Assembly (NCBI RefSeq): GCF_010974825.1
Contig: NZ_JAAILA010000036.1
Span: 1-64,000, forward strand
DNA: 64,000 nt
Reading direction: 5' to 3'
Origin: Aeromonas rivipollensis
GTDB taxonomy: Bacteria; Pseudomonadota; Gammaproteobacteria; Enterobacterales; Aeromonadaceae
Under the pieces are notes generated by a model that worked only from the letters and a program-made list of their open reading frames with translations, did not search any database and had not been told where the DNA came from. Position 1 is the stretch's first letter. Each line of letters starts with the position of its first letter. Shown one piece after another: positions 34,944-45,624 of the stretch. The translations under genes and the position numbers were made by a program.

Positions 34944-35882
34944 ATGACCCAAGCCGCTGAACACATCACAGTGCTGTTGCACGAAGCCGTCGAAGGGCTG
35001 GCCATCAAGCCGGACGGTATCTACGTCGACGGTACCTTTGGCCGGGGTGGTCACTCTCGTCTCATTCTCCAGCATCTCGGTCCGCAGGGGCGACTGATCG
35101 CCATAGACAGGGATCCCCAGGCCATTGCCGAGGCGGCCAAGATCCAGGATCCCCGCTTCGAGATAGTGCACGGTCCCTTCTCCGGCATCACCACTTACCT
35201 GAGCGATCGCGGCCTGCTCGGCAAAGTCGACGGCTTCCTGCTGGATCTGGGGGTCTCTTCTCCACAGCTCGACGACGCCGAGCGTGGCTTCAGCTTCATG
35301 AAGGACGGCCCCCTCGACATGCGGATGGACCCGACCACGGGCCAGAGCGCTGCGCAGTGGCTGGCCAAGGCCGATGTGGATGACATCGCCTGGGTGCTGA
35401 AGACCTTCGGCGAGGAGCGTTTTGCCAAGAAGATTGCTCGCGCCATCGTCCATGACCGCGTCACCGAACCCTATGTGCGCACCCGTCAGTTGGCGGAGAT
35501 GATTGCCCGGGTCAACCCGAGCAAGGAGAAGGGCAAGCATGCGGCAACCCGCAGCTTCCAGGCCATCCGCATCTATATCAACAGCGAGCTGGACGAGATC
35601 GAAACCGCGCTGAACGGTGCCCTGCAGGCGCTGGCGCCCGAGGGTCGCCTCTCCGTCATCAGCTTCCACTCTCTGGAAGACCGTCTGGTCAAGCACTTCA
35701 TCCGCAAGCACGAGAAGGGGCCGGAAGTGCCCCATGGCATCCCGTTGACCGAGGCGCAACTGGCCGGTGGCCGCAAGTTGAAGTCGGTCGGCAAGGCGCT
35801 CAAACCTTCCGAACATGAAGTCACCGAAAACACCCGATCCCGCAGCTCTGTGCTGCGAGTCGCCCAGCGTCTGGCGGATTGA
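34944..35882 (+). CDS. rsmH: 16S rRNA (cytosine(1402)-N4)-methyltransferase RsmH
   Basis: RsmH (MraW) methylates N4 of C1402 in 16S rRNA. The 312-residue protein has the N-terminal [13 protein letters not shown], the SAM-binding [18 protein letters not shown] and the conserved [20 protein letters not shown]. It sits in its standard place between mraZ and ftsL. Confidence 0.98.
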   Translation: MTQAAEHITVLLHEAVEGLAIKPDGIYVDGTFGRGGHSRLILQHLGPQGRLIAIDRDPQAIAEAAKIQDPRFEIVHGPFSGITTYLSDRGLLGKVDGFLLDLGVSSPQLDDAERGFSFMKDGPLDMRMDPTTGQSAAQWLAKADVDDIAWVLKTFGEERFAKKIARAIVHDRVTEPYVRTRQLAEMIARVNPSKEKGKHAATRSFQAIRIYINSELDEIETALNGALQALAPEGRLSVISFHSLEDRLVKHFIRKHEKGPEVPHGIPLTEAQLAGGRKLKSVGKALKPSEHEVTENTRSRSSVLRVAQRLAD

Positions 35883-35885
35883 GTC

Positions 35886-36200
35886 ATGAGCGAGGTACGC
35901 ATTCATCTGTCCAGGGAGATCATCGGTGATCTCTGGCGCCACAAGCTGCAGGTCGTGCTGACCCTGGCCGTGCTGATCACCGCCTTTGCGGTGATCCTGG
36001 TGACCAACATGACCCGGGGGCTGACGGCCAAGCAGAATGACCTGATGGCGGAAGAGGACAGGCTCAACATCGAGTGGCGGCACCTGCTGCTGGAGCAGGG
36101 CACCCTGGCCGAACACTCCCGTGTCGCGAGTCTGGCCATGGATAAATTGCAGATGGCTCGCCCGCTGGTGACCACCGAGAAGGTAATTACACAACCATGA
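35886..36200 (+). CDS. ftsL: Cell division protein FtsL
   Basis: FtsL forms the FtsQLB complex that activates septal synthesis by FtsWI. The 104-residue bitopic protein has a short cytoplasmic N terminus, one transmembrane helix (LQVVLTLAVLITAFAVILVT) and a periplasmic coiled coil with DLMAEEDRLNIEWRHLLLEQ. Sequence identity in this family is low; size, topology and position are decisive. It overlaps ftsI by four bases. Confidence 0.94.
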   Translation: MSEVRIHLSREIIGDLWRHKLQVVLTLAVLITAFAVILVTNMTRGLTAKQNDLMAEEDRLNIEWRHLLLEQGTLAEHSRVASLAMDKLQMARPLVTTEKVITQP

Positions 36201-37963
36201 CACGCAAGGCCGCCACCAAGGCTCCGGCAAAGGACAAAGCCAAGGCTAAAGCTCCGTCACTCTACCCGTGGCGCTTTCGCACCCTGGTGTTTTTCATCGG
36301 GATTGCGTTTGCCGGCCTGATCCTGCGGCTGGCCTGGATCCAGGTGATAGATCCGGACAGGCTGCGCCAGGAGGGGGACATGCGCTCCCTGCGTACCACC
36401 TCCACCCAGGCGGTGCGCGGCATGATCACCGATCGCAACGGCGAGCAGCTGGCGGTCTCTGTGCCGGTCGAGGCAGTCTGGGCCGATCCCAAGACGGTGC
36501 ACGAGTCCGGCGCCATCCACAACGAGCGCGCCTGGCTGGCGCTCTCCGCCGTGCTCAAGCTCGACATCAACACCCTCAAGCACCGCATCTCCAACCCCAG
36601 CAAGCGCTTCGTCTATCTGCAGCGTCAGGTCACGCCTGCCGTGGCGGAATACATCAAGGGCTTGAAGCTGGGGGGCATCTACCTGCGCCCCGAGGCGCGC
36701 CGTTTCTACCCGACCGGCGAGATCAGCGCCCACCTGGTGGGGGTGACCAACATAGACGGCAGCGGCATCGAGGGGATAGAGCGCAGCTACAACGAATGGC
36801 TGACCGCGACCCCGGGCGAGATGCGGGTGCGCAAGGACAGGCAGGGCAGGGTCATCGAGCGGCTCGGACTGGTCAAGGAGGGCAAGCACGCCAACGATCT
36901 GCAACTGAGCATAGATCAACGGGTACAGGCGCTGGCCTACCGTGCCCTCAAGCGCGCCACCGACGAGAACAAGGCGACCTCCGGCTCCATGGTGATGCTG
37001 GATGTGAAGACCGGCGAAGTGCTCGCCATGGTCAATACCCCCTCCTACAACCCGAACAACCGGGGCCAGTACCAGAGCTTCCGGGTGCGCAACCGGGTGG
37101 TGACCGACACCTACGAGCCGGGTTCGACCGTCAAGCCGCTGATCCTGTTGAGCGCCCTGCAGGCGGGCGTCACCAGCTGGAAGGACACCATACCCGGTGG
37201 TCCCCTGTTCATCGGGGCCAAGCAGATCCGCGACGTGAGCATTCACAAGGCGACCAACCTGTACGACATACTGCGCTACTCCTCCAACATCGGCATGTCG
37301 CGTATCGCGCTTCGGATGCCGGCCCAGGAGATGATCAACACCCTCAGCATGGTCGGCTTCGGCATGGATACCGGCAGTGGCCTGATGGGAGAGAGCGGCG
37401 GTATGCTGCCCCAGCGCCGCCGCTGGTCCGATATCGAGCGGGCAACCCTCTCGTTTGGCTATGGCCTGCGGGTCACCCCGCTGCAGCTGGCCTCCGCCTA
37501 CGCGACCCTGGCCAACAAGGGCAAGCGGGTGCCGCTCTCCATCATCAAGGTGACCACGCCGCCCAAGGGTGAGCAGGTCATCGATCACAACAACGCCACC
37601 GCCATGCTGCAGGCGCTGGAGTACGTGGTCAGCAATGCCATTCCCAAGGCGCAGATCCCGGGTTATCGGGTCGGCGGCAAGAGTGGGACCGCCAAGGTCG
37701 CCGTCGCCGGTGGCTACGGCAAGGATTACATGGCCTGGTTTGCCGGTTTCGCCCCGGCCAGCAACCCCCGCTTCGTCATGGTGGTGGTGATCAACGAGCC
37801 CAAGGGCGATGCCTATTACGGCGGTGCCGTGGCGACCCCGCCCTTCGCCGAGGCCATGGGGGGCGTGCTGCAGCTCTTCAACATTCGTCCCGACGCCATC
37901 CCCCCCGAGGTGCCGGCGAAGCTTGCCCGTACGGAGGCCGCCCATGGCGCACCTCGTACCTGA
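36197..37963 (+). CDS. ftsI: Septal peptidoglycan transpeptidase FtsI (PBP3)
   Basis: FtsI crosslinks septal peptidoglycan with FtsW. The 588-residue protein has one N-terminal transmembrane helix (FRTLVFFIGIAFAGLILRLA) and a pedestal domain. The transpeptidase domain carries the active-site box YEPGSTVKPL, SSN in RYSSNIGMSR and KSGT in VGGKSGTAKV. All three penicillin-binding motifs are intact. A 101-base gap with a hairpin separates it from murE, unlike the tight joints elsewhere in the cluster. Confidence 0.97.
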   Translation: MTRKAATKAPAKDKAKAKAPSLYPWRFRTLVFFIGIAFAGLILRLAWIQVIDPDRLRQEGDMRSLRTTSTQAVRGMITDRNGEQLAVSVPVEAVWADPKTVHESGAIHNERAWLALSAVLKLDINTLKHRISNPSKRFVYLQRQVTPAVAEYIKGLKLGGIYLRPEARRFYPTGEISAHLVGVTNIDGSGIEGIERSYNEWLTATPGEMRVRKDRQGRVIERLGLVKEGKHANDLQLSIDQRVQALAYRALKRATDENKATSGSMVMLDVKTGEVLAMVNTPSYNPNNRGQYQSFRVRNRVVTDTYEPGSTVKPLILLSALQAGVTSWKDTIPGGPLFIGAKQIRDVSIHKATNLYDILRYSSNIGMSRIALRMPAQEMINTLSMVGFGMDTGSGLMGESGGMLPQRRRWSDIERATLSFGYGLRVTPLQLASAYATLANKGKRVPLSIIKVTTPPKGEQVIDHNNATAMLQALEYVVSNAIPKAQIPGYRVGGKSGTAKVAVAGGYGKDYMAWFAGFAPASNPRFVMVVVINEPKGDAYYGGAVATPPFAEAMGGVLQLFNIRPDAIPPEVPAKLARTEAAHGAPRT

Positions 37964-37986
37964 TTGGCATCCGTTTCTCTCTGTCG

Positions 37987-38010
37987 ACCCCGCGATTGTC
38001 GGGGTGTTTT
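37987..38010 (+). terminator. Hairpin with short T tract between ftsI and murE
   Basis: ACCCCG and CGGGGT pair across a seven-base loop, followed by GTTTT. The stem is short and the T tract only four long, so it would attenuate rather than stop transcription between ftsI and murE. Confidence 0.35.
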
Positions 38011-38064
38011 CCATGGCGCCGCATTCCCTGAGCGCCTGCATTCCTGCCCATTCGGAGGCTTCCC

Positions 38065-39552
38065 ATGTTGCCGCCCCGCGCACTTGATCAACTCATGAGC
38101 CATTTTGGCATCCATGCTCCGGCGCTCGCGCTCACCGACATCCAGCTCGACAGCCGGCGAGTCGGGCCCGGTTCTCTCTTCGTGGCAATCCGGGGCCACC
38201 AGATGGATGGCAGGCGTTTCATCGAACAGGCGGTGGCTCAGGGAGCGACCGCCGTCCTGTTTGAGGAGGATGGGGAATTCGTGGCCCCCGCCACCTCGAT
38301 CCCCTGTTTCGGGCTCAAGGATCTGCCCGCTCGCCTCTCCGAACTGGCCGGCCATTTCTATGACTATCCGGCGCAGAAGTTGCAACTGGTGGGCATCACC
38401 GGCACCAACGGCAAGAGCACCACTGCCCTGCTGGTCGCCAACTGGCGCACCCTGCTGGGAGGCAAGGCCGGGGTGATGGGCACCATAGGCAACGGCCTGT
38501 TCGGTGAACTGGTGGAAGCGGAAAACACCACAGGCAGCGCCGTGCAGGTGCAGGCCAATCTTGCCGCCCTGCAACAGCAGGGGGCCGATCTGGTGGCGAT
38601 GGAGGTCTCCAGCCACGGTCTGGTGCAGCACAGGGTGGCGGCCCTGCCGTTTTCCGCGGCCGTGTTCACCAACCTGAGCCGGGATCACCTGGATTATCAC
38701 GGCACCATGGAGGCCTATGGCGCCGCCAAGGAAGAGCTGCTGAAACTGGTGGACGAGCCCTGCGCCGTCATCAATGCCGACGACCGTCTGGGGCGCCAGT
38801 GGCTGGCAGCCTACCCCGGCGCGGTGGCCTTCAGTGTGCATGGCCCGATTGAAAACCATGTCGGGCGACAGTTGACGGCGCAGGATCCCCATTTCCACCA
38901 ACAAGGATTTGACACGTGCATTAACTCCAGCTGGGGGAATGGTGTATTATCCGCCCCCTTGCTCGGCCGCTTCAACGTCAGCAATGTGCTGGCCGCCATG
39001 GGCGCCATGCTGGTACTGGGTTATGACTTCGATGCACTGCTGGCCAGCGCCCCGAAACTGCAACCCGTGACCGGTCGCATGGAGTGCTTCGGTGGTGGCA
39101 AGGCGCCGCTGGCGGTGGTCGATTATGCCCATACCCCGGATGCGCTGGAGAAGGCATTGCAGGCCCTGCGGGTGCACTGCGAAGGCCGGCTCTGGTGCCT
39201 GGTGGGCTGTGGTGGCGACCGGGATCGCGGCAAGCGGCCCATGATGGCCGCCATGGCGGAGCAACATGCGGATCGCGTGATCCTGACCGACGACAATCCC
39301 CGTACCGAGGCGCCGGAACAAATCATGGCGGACATGGTGGCGGGCCTTCGCGATCCTGCTGCCGTGCAGATCGAGCACGACAGGGTCAAGGCGATCCGGC
39401 TGGCCCTCAGTCAGGCGAGCAAGCAGGACATCATCCTGGTGGCCGGAAAGGGTCACGAGGATTATCAGATCATTGGAACCGACAAGCGGCACTACAGCGA
39501 CCGGGAAACCGTCGCGGCCGCCTTGCACACATTAATGGAGTCATTCAGATGA
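38065..39552 (+). CDS. murE: UDP-MurNAc-L-Ala-D-Glu:meso-diaminopimelate ligase MurE
   Basis: MurE adds meso-diaminopimelate to the peptide stem. The 495-residue protein has the ATP site ITGTNGKSTTALLVA, the central-domain motif TNLSRDHLDYHGTMEAYGAA, and DNPRTEAPEQIM, the DNPR signature that selects meso-DAP over lysine. ATG 38065 has GGAGG upstream (38056-38060). It overlaps murF by four bases. Confidence 0.97.
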   Translation: MLPPRALDQLMSHFGIHAPALALTDIQLDSRRVGPGSLFVAIRGHQMDGRRFIEQAVAQGATAVLFEEDGEFVAPATSIPCFGLKDLPARLSELAGHFYDYPAQKLQLVGITGTNGKSTTALLVANWRTLLGGKAGVMGTIGNGLFGELVEAENTTGSAVQVQANLAALQQQGADLVAMEVSSHGLVQHRVAALPFSAAVFTNLSRDHLDYHGTMEAYGAAKEELLKLVDEPCAVINADDRLGRQWLAAYPGAVAFSVHGPIENHVGRQLTAQDPHFHQQGFDTCINSSWGNGVLSAPLLGRFNVSNVLAAMGAMLVLGYDFDALLASAPKLQPVTGRMECFGGGKAPLAVVDYAHTPDALEKALQALRVHCEGRLWCLVGCGGDRDRGKRPMMAAMAEQHADRVILTDDNPRTEAPEQIMADMVAGLRDPAAVQIEHDRVKAIRLALSQASKQDIILVAGKGHEDYQIIGTDKRHYSDRETVAAALHTLMESFR

Positions 39553-40904
39553 TGACCCTCAGGCTTGCCGACCTGGCGCAGGTGCTCGATGCCCGTCTGA
39601 TCGGCGGCGATCTCGAGATCACGGCAGTCAGTACCGACACCCGCACCCTGGGCAAGGGGGCGCTGTTCGTCGCCCTGCGTGGCGAGCGTTTCGACGCCCA
39701 CGATTTCTGCGACCAGGCCCTGGCCGCCGGGGCCTCTGCCCTGCTGGTGGAGCGCGAGCTGCCCCTGGCCATACCGCAACTGGTGGTGGCCGATACCCTC
39801 AAGGGACTGGGTCGCCTCGGCAAGCTGGTGCGCGAGCGCATCAACCCGAAAGTGCTGGCCATCACCGGCAGCTGTGGCAAGACCACGGTGAAGGAGATGG
39901 CAACCGCCATCCTGCGCGGTGAGGGGGAGGTGCTGGCCACCGCCGGCAACTTCAACAATGAAGTGGGGGTGCCGCTCACCCTGCTGCGCCTCGAGCCGCA
40001 GCACCAGTTTGCGGTGATGGAACTGGGTGCCAACCACCCGGGGGAGATCGCCTGGACCACCTCCCTGGCCCGGCCCGATGCCGCCCTCATCAACAACGTG
40101 GCCGCCGCCCATCTGGAAGGCTTCGGCTCCCTGGAAGGGGTGTTCCACGCCAAGAGCGAGATTTTCCAGGGCCTGGGCGAGGGTGGCACCGCCATCGTCA
40201 ATGCCGACAACGAGTTCTGGCCGAAGTGGCGCGAAAGCGGCATTCAGTGCGCCTTCTCCCTCGAAGATCAGAGTCAGCCCTTCCATGCCCGTGACATAGC
40301 GCTCAACGGGCAGGGCTGCGCCGAATTCGTGATGGTTACCCCGCAGGGGGAGTTGAACCTGACCCTGGCCATTCCGGGCCGCCACAATGTGGCCAATGCC
40401 CTGGCTGCCGCCGCCGGCTGCCTGGCGCTGGGCGCCTCCCTCGCTTCCGTCAAGGCGGGGCTGGAGCAGATGTCGCCGGTCAAGGGCCGCTTCTGCGTGC
40501 AACGCTGGGGTGGTCTCACCCTGGTGGATGACACCTACAACGCCAGCGTGGAGTCCGTGCTGGCGGGCATCGATGCCCTGACCGCCATGGGCGGCTACAA
40601 GGTGCTGGTGTTCGGTGACATGAAGGAGTTGGGTGAGGAGTCCGCGGCCCAGCACGCCCGGGTCGGACACCACGCCCGCGAGCAGGGCCTCGACGCCGTG
40701 CTGACGGTAGGGGAACAGAGTCGTCACACCGCAGATGCCGCGGCGGGTCGACATTTCGATAACAAGGCGTCGTTGTTTGAAGTGCTTGCGCAAATGATAA
40801 ATACACATCAAGAAATCTCGATCCTGGTCAAGGGTGCCCGCGGTTCCCGCATGGAAGATATCGTCAAGATGGTCGTTGACCGTCAGGAGTCAGCCACATG
40901 CTAG
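39549..40904 (+). CDS. murF: UDP-MurNAc-tripeptide:D-Ala-D-Ala ligase MurF
   Basis: MurF adds the D-Ala-D-Ala dipeptide to complete the pentapeptide. The 451-residue protein has the P-loop [13 protein letters not shown] (serine-cysteine variant), the [13 protein letters not shown] motif and [20 protein letters not shown]. The ATGATG start overlaps the murE stop; I took the first ATG. It overlaps mraY by seven bases. The ligase that makes its D-Ala-D-Ala substrate (ddl) is not in this cluster. Confidence 0.96.
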   Translation: MMTLRLADLAQVLDARLIGGDLEITAVSTDTRTLGKGALFVALRGERFDAHDFCDQALAAGASALLVERELPLAIPQLVVADTLKGLGRLGKLVRERINPKVLAITGSCGKTTVKEMATAILRGEGEVLATAGNFNNEVGVPLTLLRLEPQHQFAVMELGANHPGEIAWTTSLARPDAALINNVAAAHLEGFGSLEGVFHAKSEIFQGLGEGGTAIVNADNEFWPKWRESGIQCAFSLEDQSQPFHARDIALNGQGCAEFVMVTPQGELNLTLAIPGRHNVANALAAAAGCLALGASLASVKAGLEQMSPVKGRFCVQRWGGLTLVDDTYNASVESVLAGIDALTAMGGYKVLVFGDMKELGEESAAQHARVGHHAREQGLDAVLTVGEQSRHTADAAAGRHFDNKASLFEVLAQMINTHQEISILVKGARGSRMEDIVKMVVDRQESATC

Positions 40905-41980
40905 TCTGGCTGGCGGAACTGCTCACCCCGCACTTCACCTTCTTCAACGTCTTCTCCTACCTGACGTTTCGCGCCATCCTGTCGATCATCACGGGTCTGG
41001 TGGTGGCACTCTGGATGGGGCCGCGTCTCATCCGTCGCCTGCAGATCCTGAAATTCGGTCAGGTGATCCGCAACGACGGCCCAGAGTCTCACCTCAGCAA
41101 GAAGGGCACCCCGACCATGGGGGGCCTGATGATCATTGCGGCCATCTTCATCTCCGTGCTGCTCTGGAGCCGCCTCGACAACCCCTATGTCTGGCTGGTG
41201 CTGTTCGTGCTCGGTGCCTACGGCGCCATCGGCTTTGCCGACGACTACCTCAAGGTGGTGCGCAAGAATACCGACGGCCTGATCGCCCGCTGGAAGTACT
41301 TCTGGCAGTCGGCGGTCGCCCTGGCCGTGGCGGTATTCCTCTATGCCACCGCGACCCATGACGGCCAGACCCAGCTGGTGGTGCCCTTCCTCAAGGATGT
41401 GATGCCGCAGCTCGGCCTGATGTTCATAGTGCTGACCTACTTCGTCATCGTCGGTACCTCCAACGCGGTCAACCTGACCGACGGTCTGGATGGCCTTGCC
41501 ATCATGCCGACCGTGATGGTGGCGGGGGGCTTCGCATTTGTCGCCTGGGCCACCGGCAACGTGAACTTCGCGAACTACCTGCACATTCCCTACGTGCCCT
41601 ACACCTCCGAGCTGGTGATCGTCTGTACCGCCATCGTCGGTGCGGGTCTTGGTTTCCTCTGGTTCAACACCTATCCGGCCCAGGTCTTTATGGGGGACGT
41701 CGGTTCCCTGGCCCTCGGCGGTGCGCTCGGCACCATAGCCGTGCTGGTGCGTCAGGAGTTCCTGCTTGTAATCATGGGGGGGGTCTTCGTGATGGAGACA
41801 GTCTCGGTGATCCTGCAGGTGGGTTCCTACAAGCTGCGCGGCGTGCGCATCTTCCGCATGGCACCCATCCATCACCACTATGAGAAGAAGGGCTGGCCGG
41901 AGCCGCGCGTCATAGTGCGCTTCTGGATCATCACCCTCATGCTGGTGCTGCTCGGCCTCGCCACCCTGAAGGTGAGGTAA
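40898..41980 (+). CDS. mraY: Phospho-N-acetylmuramoyl-pentapeptide transferase MraY
   Basis: MraY makes lipid I by moving phospho-MurNAc-pentapeptide to undecaprenyl phosphate. The 360-residue, ten-helix protein has the catalytic aspartates in [17 protein letters not shown] and [10 protein letters not shown], and the HHH-type cytoplasmic loop in [16 protein letters not shown]. Length equals that of E. coli. Confidence 0.98.
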   Translation: MLVWLAELLTPHFTFFNVFSYLTFRAILSIITGLVVALWMGPRLIRRLQILKFGQVIRNDGPESHLSKKGTPTMGGLMIIAAIFISVLLWSRLDNPYVWLVLFVLGAYGAIGFADDYLKVVRKNTDGLIARWKYFWQSAVALAVAVFLYATATHDGQTQLVVPFLKDVMPQLGLMFIVLTYFVIVGTSNAVNLTDGLDGLAIMPTVMVAGGFAFVAWATGNVNFANYLHIPYVPYTSELVIVCTAIVGAGLGFLWFNTYPAQVFMGDVGSLALGGALGTIAVLVRQEFLLVIMGGVFVMETVSVILQVGSYKLRGVRIFRMAPIHHHYEKKGWPEPRVIVRFWIITLMLVLLGLATLKVR

Positions 41981-41983
41981 GCC

Positions 41984-43267
41984 ATGGTCATCATCATCGG
42001 ACTCGGCAAAACCGGACTCTCCTGCGTCGACTACTTCCTCGGTCGTGGTGTCACGCCCCTGGTGATGGACACCCGTGCCAACCCGCCTGGCAAGGATGAA
42101 CTGCCCCCCGAGGTGGAACTCATCCACGGGCTGGACGGCGATCTGCTCAAGCAGGCGCACATGATAGTGGCGAGCCCGGGCATCGCCCTGGCGACCCCCG
42201 AGCTGAAGGCCGCTGCCGAGTTCGGGGTACGCATCGTCGGCGACATAGAGCTGTTCGTGCGCGAGACCCAGACCCCCGTCATCGCCATCACAGGCTCCAA
42301 CGGCAAGAGCACAGTCACCACCCTGGTCGGCGAGATGATCGCCGAGGCTGGCCTCAAGGTAGGCGTAGGTGGCAACATCGGTACCCCGGCGCTGGAGCTG
42401 CTCAAGCAGCCCATGGATCTCTGCGTGCTGGAGCTCTCCAGCTTCCAGCTGGAGACCACTTACAGCCTGCGTGCCGCGGCATCCGTGGTGTTAAACCTCA
42501 GTGAAGATCATATGGATCGCTATCAGGGCATGGCGGATTACCGCGCCGCCAAGCAGGAGATCCATCAGCATTCCCAGCACATCCTGGTCAACCGGGACGA
42601 TCCCCAGACCCTGCCCGACGTGGGTCAGGTGTGGCAGAGCTTCGGGCTGGATTGCAACGGCTACGGCCGCTGCGATCTGGCGGGTCGCCACTGGCTGACC
42701 CTGCACGGGGAGCCGCTGCTCCCCGTGGACGAGATGAAGATAGTCGGCGCCCACAATCAGGCCAATGCCCTGGCGGCCATGGCCCTGTGCGATGCGGTCG
42801 GCATTCCCCGCGAGCCGCAACTCGCCGTGCTGCGCCGCTTCGAAGGCCTGCCCCACCGTGCCCGCTTCGTGCGGGAGGTAAACGGGGTGCGCTGGATCAA
42901 CGACTCCAAGGCCACCAACGTGGGGGCCACCCTGGCCGCCGTGGCAGGGGTGCGTGAGTCGGTGAAGGGCCGTTTGCTGCTGCTGGCCGGTGGCCAGGGC
43001 AAGGGCCAGGACTTTGGCCCTGTGCAGGCGCTGCTCGGCAGCCAGATCGATCACATGTACTGCTTCGGTCAGGATGCCGAGGTGCTGCTGGCCCTGGGCG
43101 AGCAGACCGAGAAGGTCGCCTCCCTCGAGGCCGCCGTCGCCAAGGCAGCCGCTGATGCCAGACCCGGTGACTGGGTGCTGCTGGCACCGGCCTGCGCCAG
43201 CCTGGATCAGTTCAAGTCCTTTGAAGCGCGCGGTGATCGTTTCACCGAGCTGGTACAAAAGTTATGA
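41984..43267 (+). CDS. murD: UDP-MurNAc-L-alanine:D-glutamate ligase MurD
   Basis: MurD adds D-glutamate. The 427-residue protein starts with a Rossmann-like domain ([20 protein letters not shown]). It has the P-loop [15 protein letters not shown], the central [20 protein letters not shown] and [17 protein letters not shown]. It lies three bases after mraY and overlaps ftsW by four. Confidence 0.98.
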   Translation: MVIIIGLGKTGLSCVDYFLGRGVTPLVMDTRANPPGKDELPPEVELIHGLDGDLLKQAHMIVASPGIALATPELKAAAEFGVRIVGDIELFVRETQTPVIAITGSNGKSTVTTLVGEMIAEAGLKVGVGGNIGTPALELLKQPMDLCVLELSSFQLETTYSLRAAASVVLNLSEDHMDRYQGMADYRAAKQEIHQHSQHILVNRDDPQTLPDVGQVWQSFGLDCNGYGRCDLAGRHWLTLHGEPLLPVDEMKIVGAHNQANALAAMALCDAVGIPREPQLAVLRRFEGLPHRARFVREVNGVRWINDSKATNVGATLAAVAGVRESVKGRLLLLAGGQGKGQDFGPVQALLGSQIDHMYCFGQDAEVLLALGEQTEKVASLEAAVAKAAADARPGDWVLLAPACASLDQFKSFEARGDRFTELVQKL

Positions 43268-44448
43268 ACGCCCTTCGCGCCGTCGCAGGCTTCTTGCAGC
43301 GCTGGTTGTTGCCGGCGCGTCCCGCCGGTCTCTACGACAGGCAACTGGTGGTGCTGGCGCTGGCGCTGATGTCGGTGGGCCTGGTGATAGTGGCCTCTGC
43401 CTCCATTCCCGAAGGGATTGCCCTGGGCGATGACCCCTTCATGTTCGTGAAGCGGCATGGTCTCTTCCTGGTGATGGCGCTCGGCATCTCCTGGTTCGTG
43501 CTGCAGGTGCCCATGGCGCGCTGGCAGCAGTACAACGGCCCCATGCTGCTGCTCGCCATAGTGATGCTGGTGCTGGTGCTGCTGGTGGGGCGCAGCGTCA
43601 ACGGCTCGGTGCGTTGGTTGCCGCTCGGCCCCTTCAACCTGCAGCCGGCGGAATTCGGCAAGCTGGCGCTGTTCGTCTATCTGGCGGGCTATCTGGTACG
43701 CCGCCAGAGCGAGGTGCGCGAGCGCTTTATCGGCTTCATGAAACCCATGGCGGTGCTGTTCGTGGTGGCCACCTTGCTGCTGGCCCAGCCCGACCTGGGA
43801 TCCGTGGTTGTTATGTTCGTCACCTCCCTCGGGATGCTGTTCCTGGCGGGGGCCCGCATGGTGCAGTTCATCGGTCTCATCCTGGTGGGGGTGAGCGCCG
43901 TGGTGACCCTGATCATCGCAGAGCCCTACCGGATGCGGCGGGTCACCTCCTTCTTGGATCCCTGGGCCGATCCCTTCGGCAGCGGCTATCAGCTGACCCA
44001 ATCCCTGATGGCATTCGGCCGCGGCAGCTGGTTTGGCGAGGGGCTGGGCAACTCCATCCAGAAGATGGAGTACCTGCCGGAGGCCCACACCGACTTCGTG
44101 TTCGCCATCCTTGGCGAGGAGCTGGGCTACGTGGGTGTGCTGGGTGCGCTCTTCCTCATCTTTGCGCTGGCGGTGAAGGCGCTCAAGCTCGGTCACCAGG
44201 CGCTGGTGTCCGAACGGCTCTATGAAGGCTATCTGGCCATCGGCATCGGTATCTGGTTCAGTTTCCAGACCTTCGTCAACGTCGGCGCCGCCAGCGGCAT
44301 GATGCCGACCAAGGGCCTGACCCTGCCGCTGGTCAGCTACGGCGGCTCCAGTCTCATCATCATGATGGTGGCGGTGAGCATGTTGATTCGTATCGATTTC
44401 GAGTTGCGCCAGGCCAGTGCCCAGGCGCGTGTGAGGGAGGTTTCGTGA
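43264..44448 (+). CDS. ftsW: Septal peptidoglycan polymerase FtsW
   Basis: FtsW is the SEDS glycosyltransferase that polymerises septal glycan with FtsI. The 394-residue protein has about ten helices. SEDS signatures include [35 protein letters not shown] and the [19 protein letters not shown] loop. [18 protein letters not shown] near the end is the classic motif. It overlaps murG (GTGA). Confidence 0.97.
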   Translation: MNALRAVAGFLQRWLLPARPAGLYDRQLVVLALALMSVGLVIVASASIPEGIALGDDPFMFVKRHGLFLVMALGISWFVLQVPMARWQQYNGPMLLLAIVMLVLVLLVGRSVNGSVRWLPLGPFNLQPAEFGKLALFVYLAGYLVRRQSEVRERFIGFMKPMAVLFVVATLLLAQPDLGSVVVMFVTSLGMLFLAGARMVQFIGLILVGVSAVVTLIIAEPYRMRRVTSFLDPWADPFGSGYQLTQSLMAFGRGSWFGEGLGNSIQKMEYLPEAHTDFVFAILGEELGYVGVLGALFLIFALAVKALKLGHQALVSERLYEGYLAIGIGIWFSFQTFVNVGAASGMMPTKGLTLPLVSYGGSSLIIMMVAVSMLIRIDFELRQASAQARVREVS

Positions 44449-45530
44449 GCAAGACGTTACTGGTGATGGCGGGTGGTACCGGGGGCCATGTGTTCCCCGG
44501 GCTGGCCGTGGCCGATCGCCTCAAGGCCCAGGGCTGGACCATTCACTGGCTCGGTACCGCCGACCGGATGGAGGCCGAGCTGGTGCCCGCCCACGGTTAC
44601 CCCATCTCCTTCATCGACATTCAGGGGGTGCGTGGCAACGGCATCAAGCGACTGCTGGTCGCCCCCTATCGCATCGTCAAATCCGTGTTGCAAGCACGTC
44701 GCGTGCTGAAAAACATTCGTCCTGATGTGGTGCTCGGCATGGGGGGCTTCGCCTCAGGCCCGGGCGGCGTGGCGGCCTGGCTGTCTGGTATTCCCTTGCT
44801 GCTGCACGAGCAGAACGCGGCGGCCGGCCTCACCAACAAGCTGCTGGCCCGCCTCGCCAAGCGGGTGCTGATGGCCTTCCCCGGCGCCTTTGCGCCTAGT
44901 GCCCGCACCGCAGTGGTGGGCAATCCGGTGCGCCCCGAGGTGGTGGCCCTGCCGGATCCCCAGTTGCGCAGCAGCAGCGAACCGCTGCGCCTGCTGATCA
45001 TCGGTGGCAGCCTGGGTGCCCGGGTGCTCAACGAGCAGGTGCCGCCAGCGGTGGCCTCCGCCGGCGTGCCGATTGAAGTGCGTCATCAGTGTGGCAAGGG
45101 CAACCGGGAGACTGTCGCCCAGGCCTATGCCGAGCAGGGCGTCGAGGCCGAGGTGAGCGAGTTTATCAAGGACATGGCCGATGCCTATGCCTGGGCCGAT
45201 CTGGTGGTGTGCCGCGCCGGGGCCCTGACGGTCTCCGAAGTGGCTGCCGCCGGTGTGGCCGCCATCTTTGTGCCGCTACCCCATGCGGTGGATGATCACC
45301 AGACCCGCAACGCCCTGACCCTGGTCGACGGCGGGGCGGCCGAATTTCTGCCCCAGTCCGAGCTGACCCCGGCCTCATTGGCCGCGCGTCTCTCCTGGCT
45401 CGCCGGGCGCAGGGAGACACTGTTGAACATGGCCCAGGCCGCCCGTCGCGTGGCCATCATAGATGCCGCCGAGCGGGTTGCCGATGAGTGCAAGCGGCTC
45501 GCCAGCGGGCAGAGCGAGAAAGCATGTTGA
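44445..45530 (+). CDS. murG: Lipid II synthase MurG
   Basis: MurG adds GlcNAc to lipid I on the inner face of the membrane. The 361-residue GT-B enzyme starts with a GTG that overlaps the ftsW stop. It has the glycine-rich [32 protein letters not shown], the third glycine loop [12 protein letters not shown] and the donor-site [18 protein letters not shown] 94-base gap follows before murC. Confidence 0.98.
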   Translation: MSKTLLVMAGGTGGHVFPGLAVADRLKAQGWTIHWLGTADRMEAELVPAHGYPISFIDIQGVRGNGIKRLLVAPYRIVKSVLQARRVLKNIRPDVVLGMGGFASGPGGVAAWLSGIPLLLHEQNAAAGLTNKLLARLAKRVLMAFPGAFAPSARTAVVGNPVRPEVVALPDPQLRSSSEPLRLLIIGGSLGARVLNEQVPPAVASAGVPIEVRHQCGKGNRETVAQAYAEQGVEAEVSEFIKDMADAYAWADLVVCRAGALTVSEVAAAGVAAIFVPLPHAVDDHQTRNALTLVDGGAAEFLPQSELTPASLAARLSWLAGRRETLLNMAQAARRVAIIDAAERVADECKRLASGQSEKAC

Positions 45531-45624
45531 GCAAGATTGCACAGGCCAGGCCGTGCAGTCTTGTCCCCGTATTTATTGATGCCGCCGAGCGCAAACCGCT
45601 GACGGCAGACTTGAAGAGAGAGCT

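Noticed and set aside
45462..45591. 14-base direct repeat GATGCCGCCGAGCG at the end of murG and in the murG-murC gap
   Set aside because: A single short repeat in a GC-rich background, with no further similarity around it; probably chance or a trace of local duplication too short to interpret.
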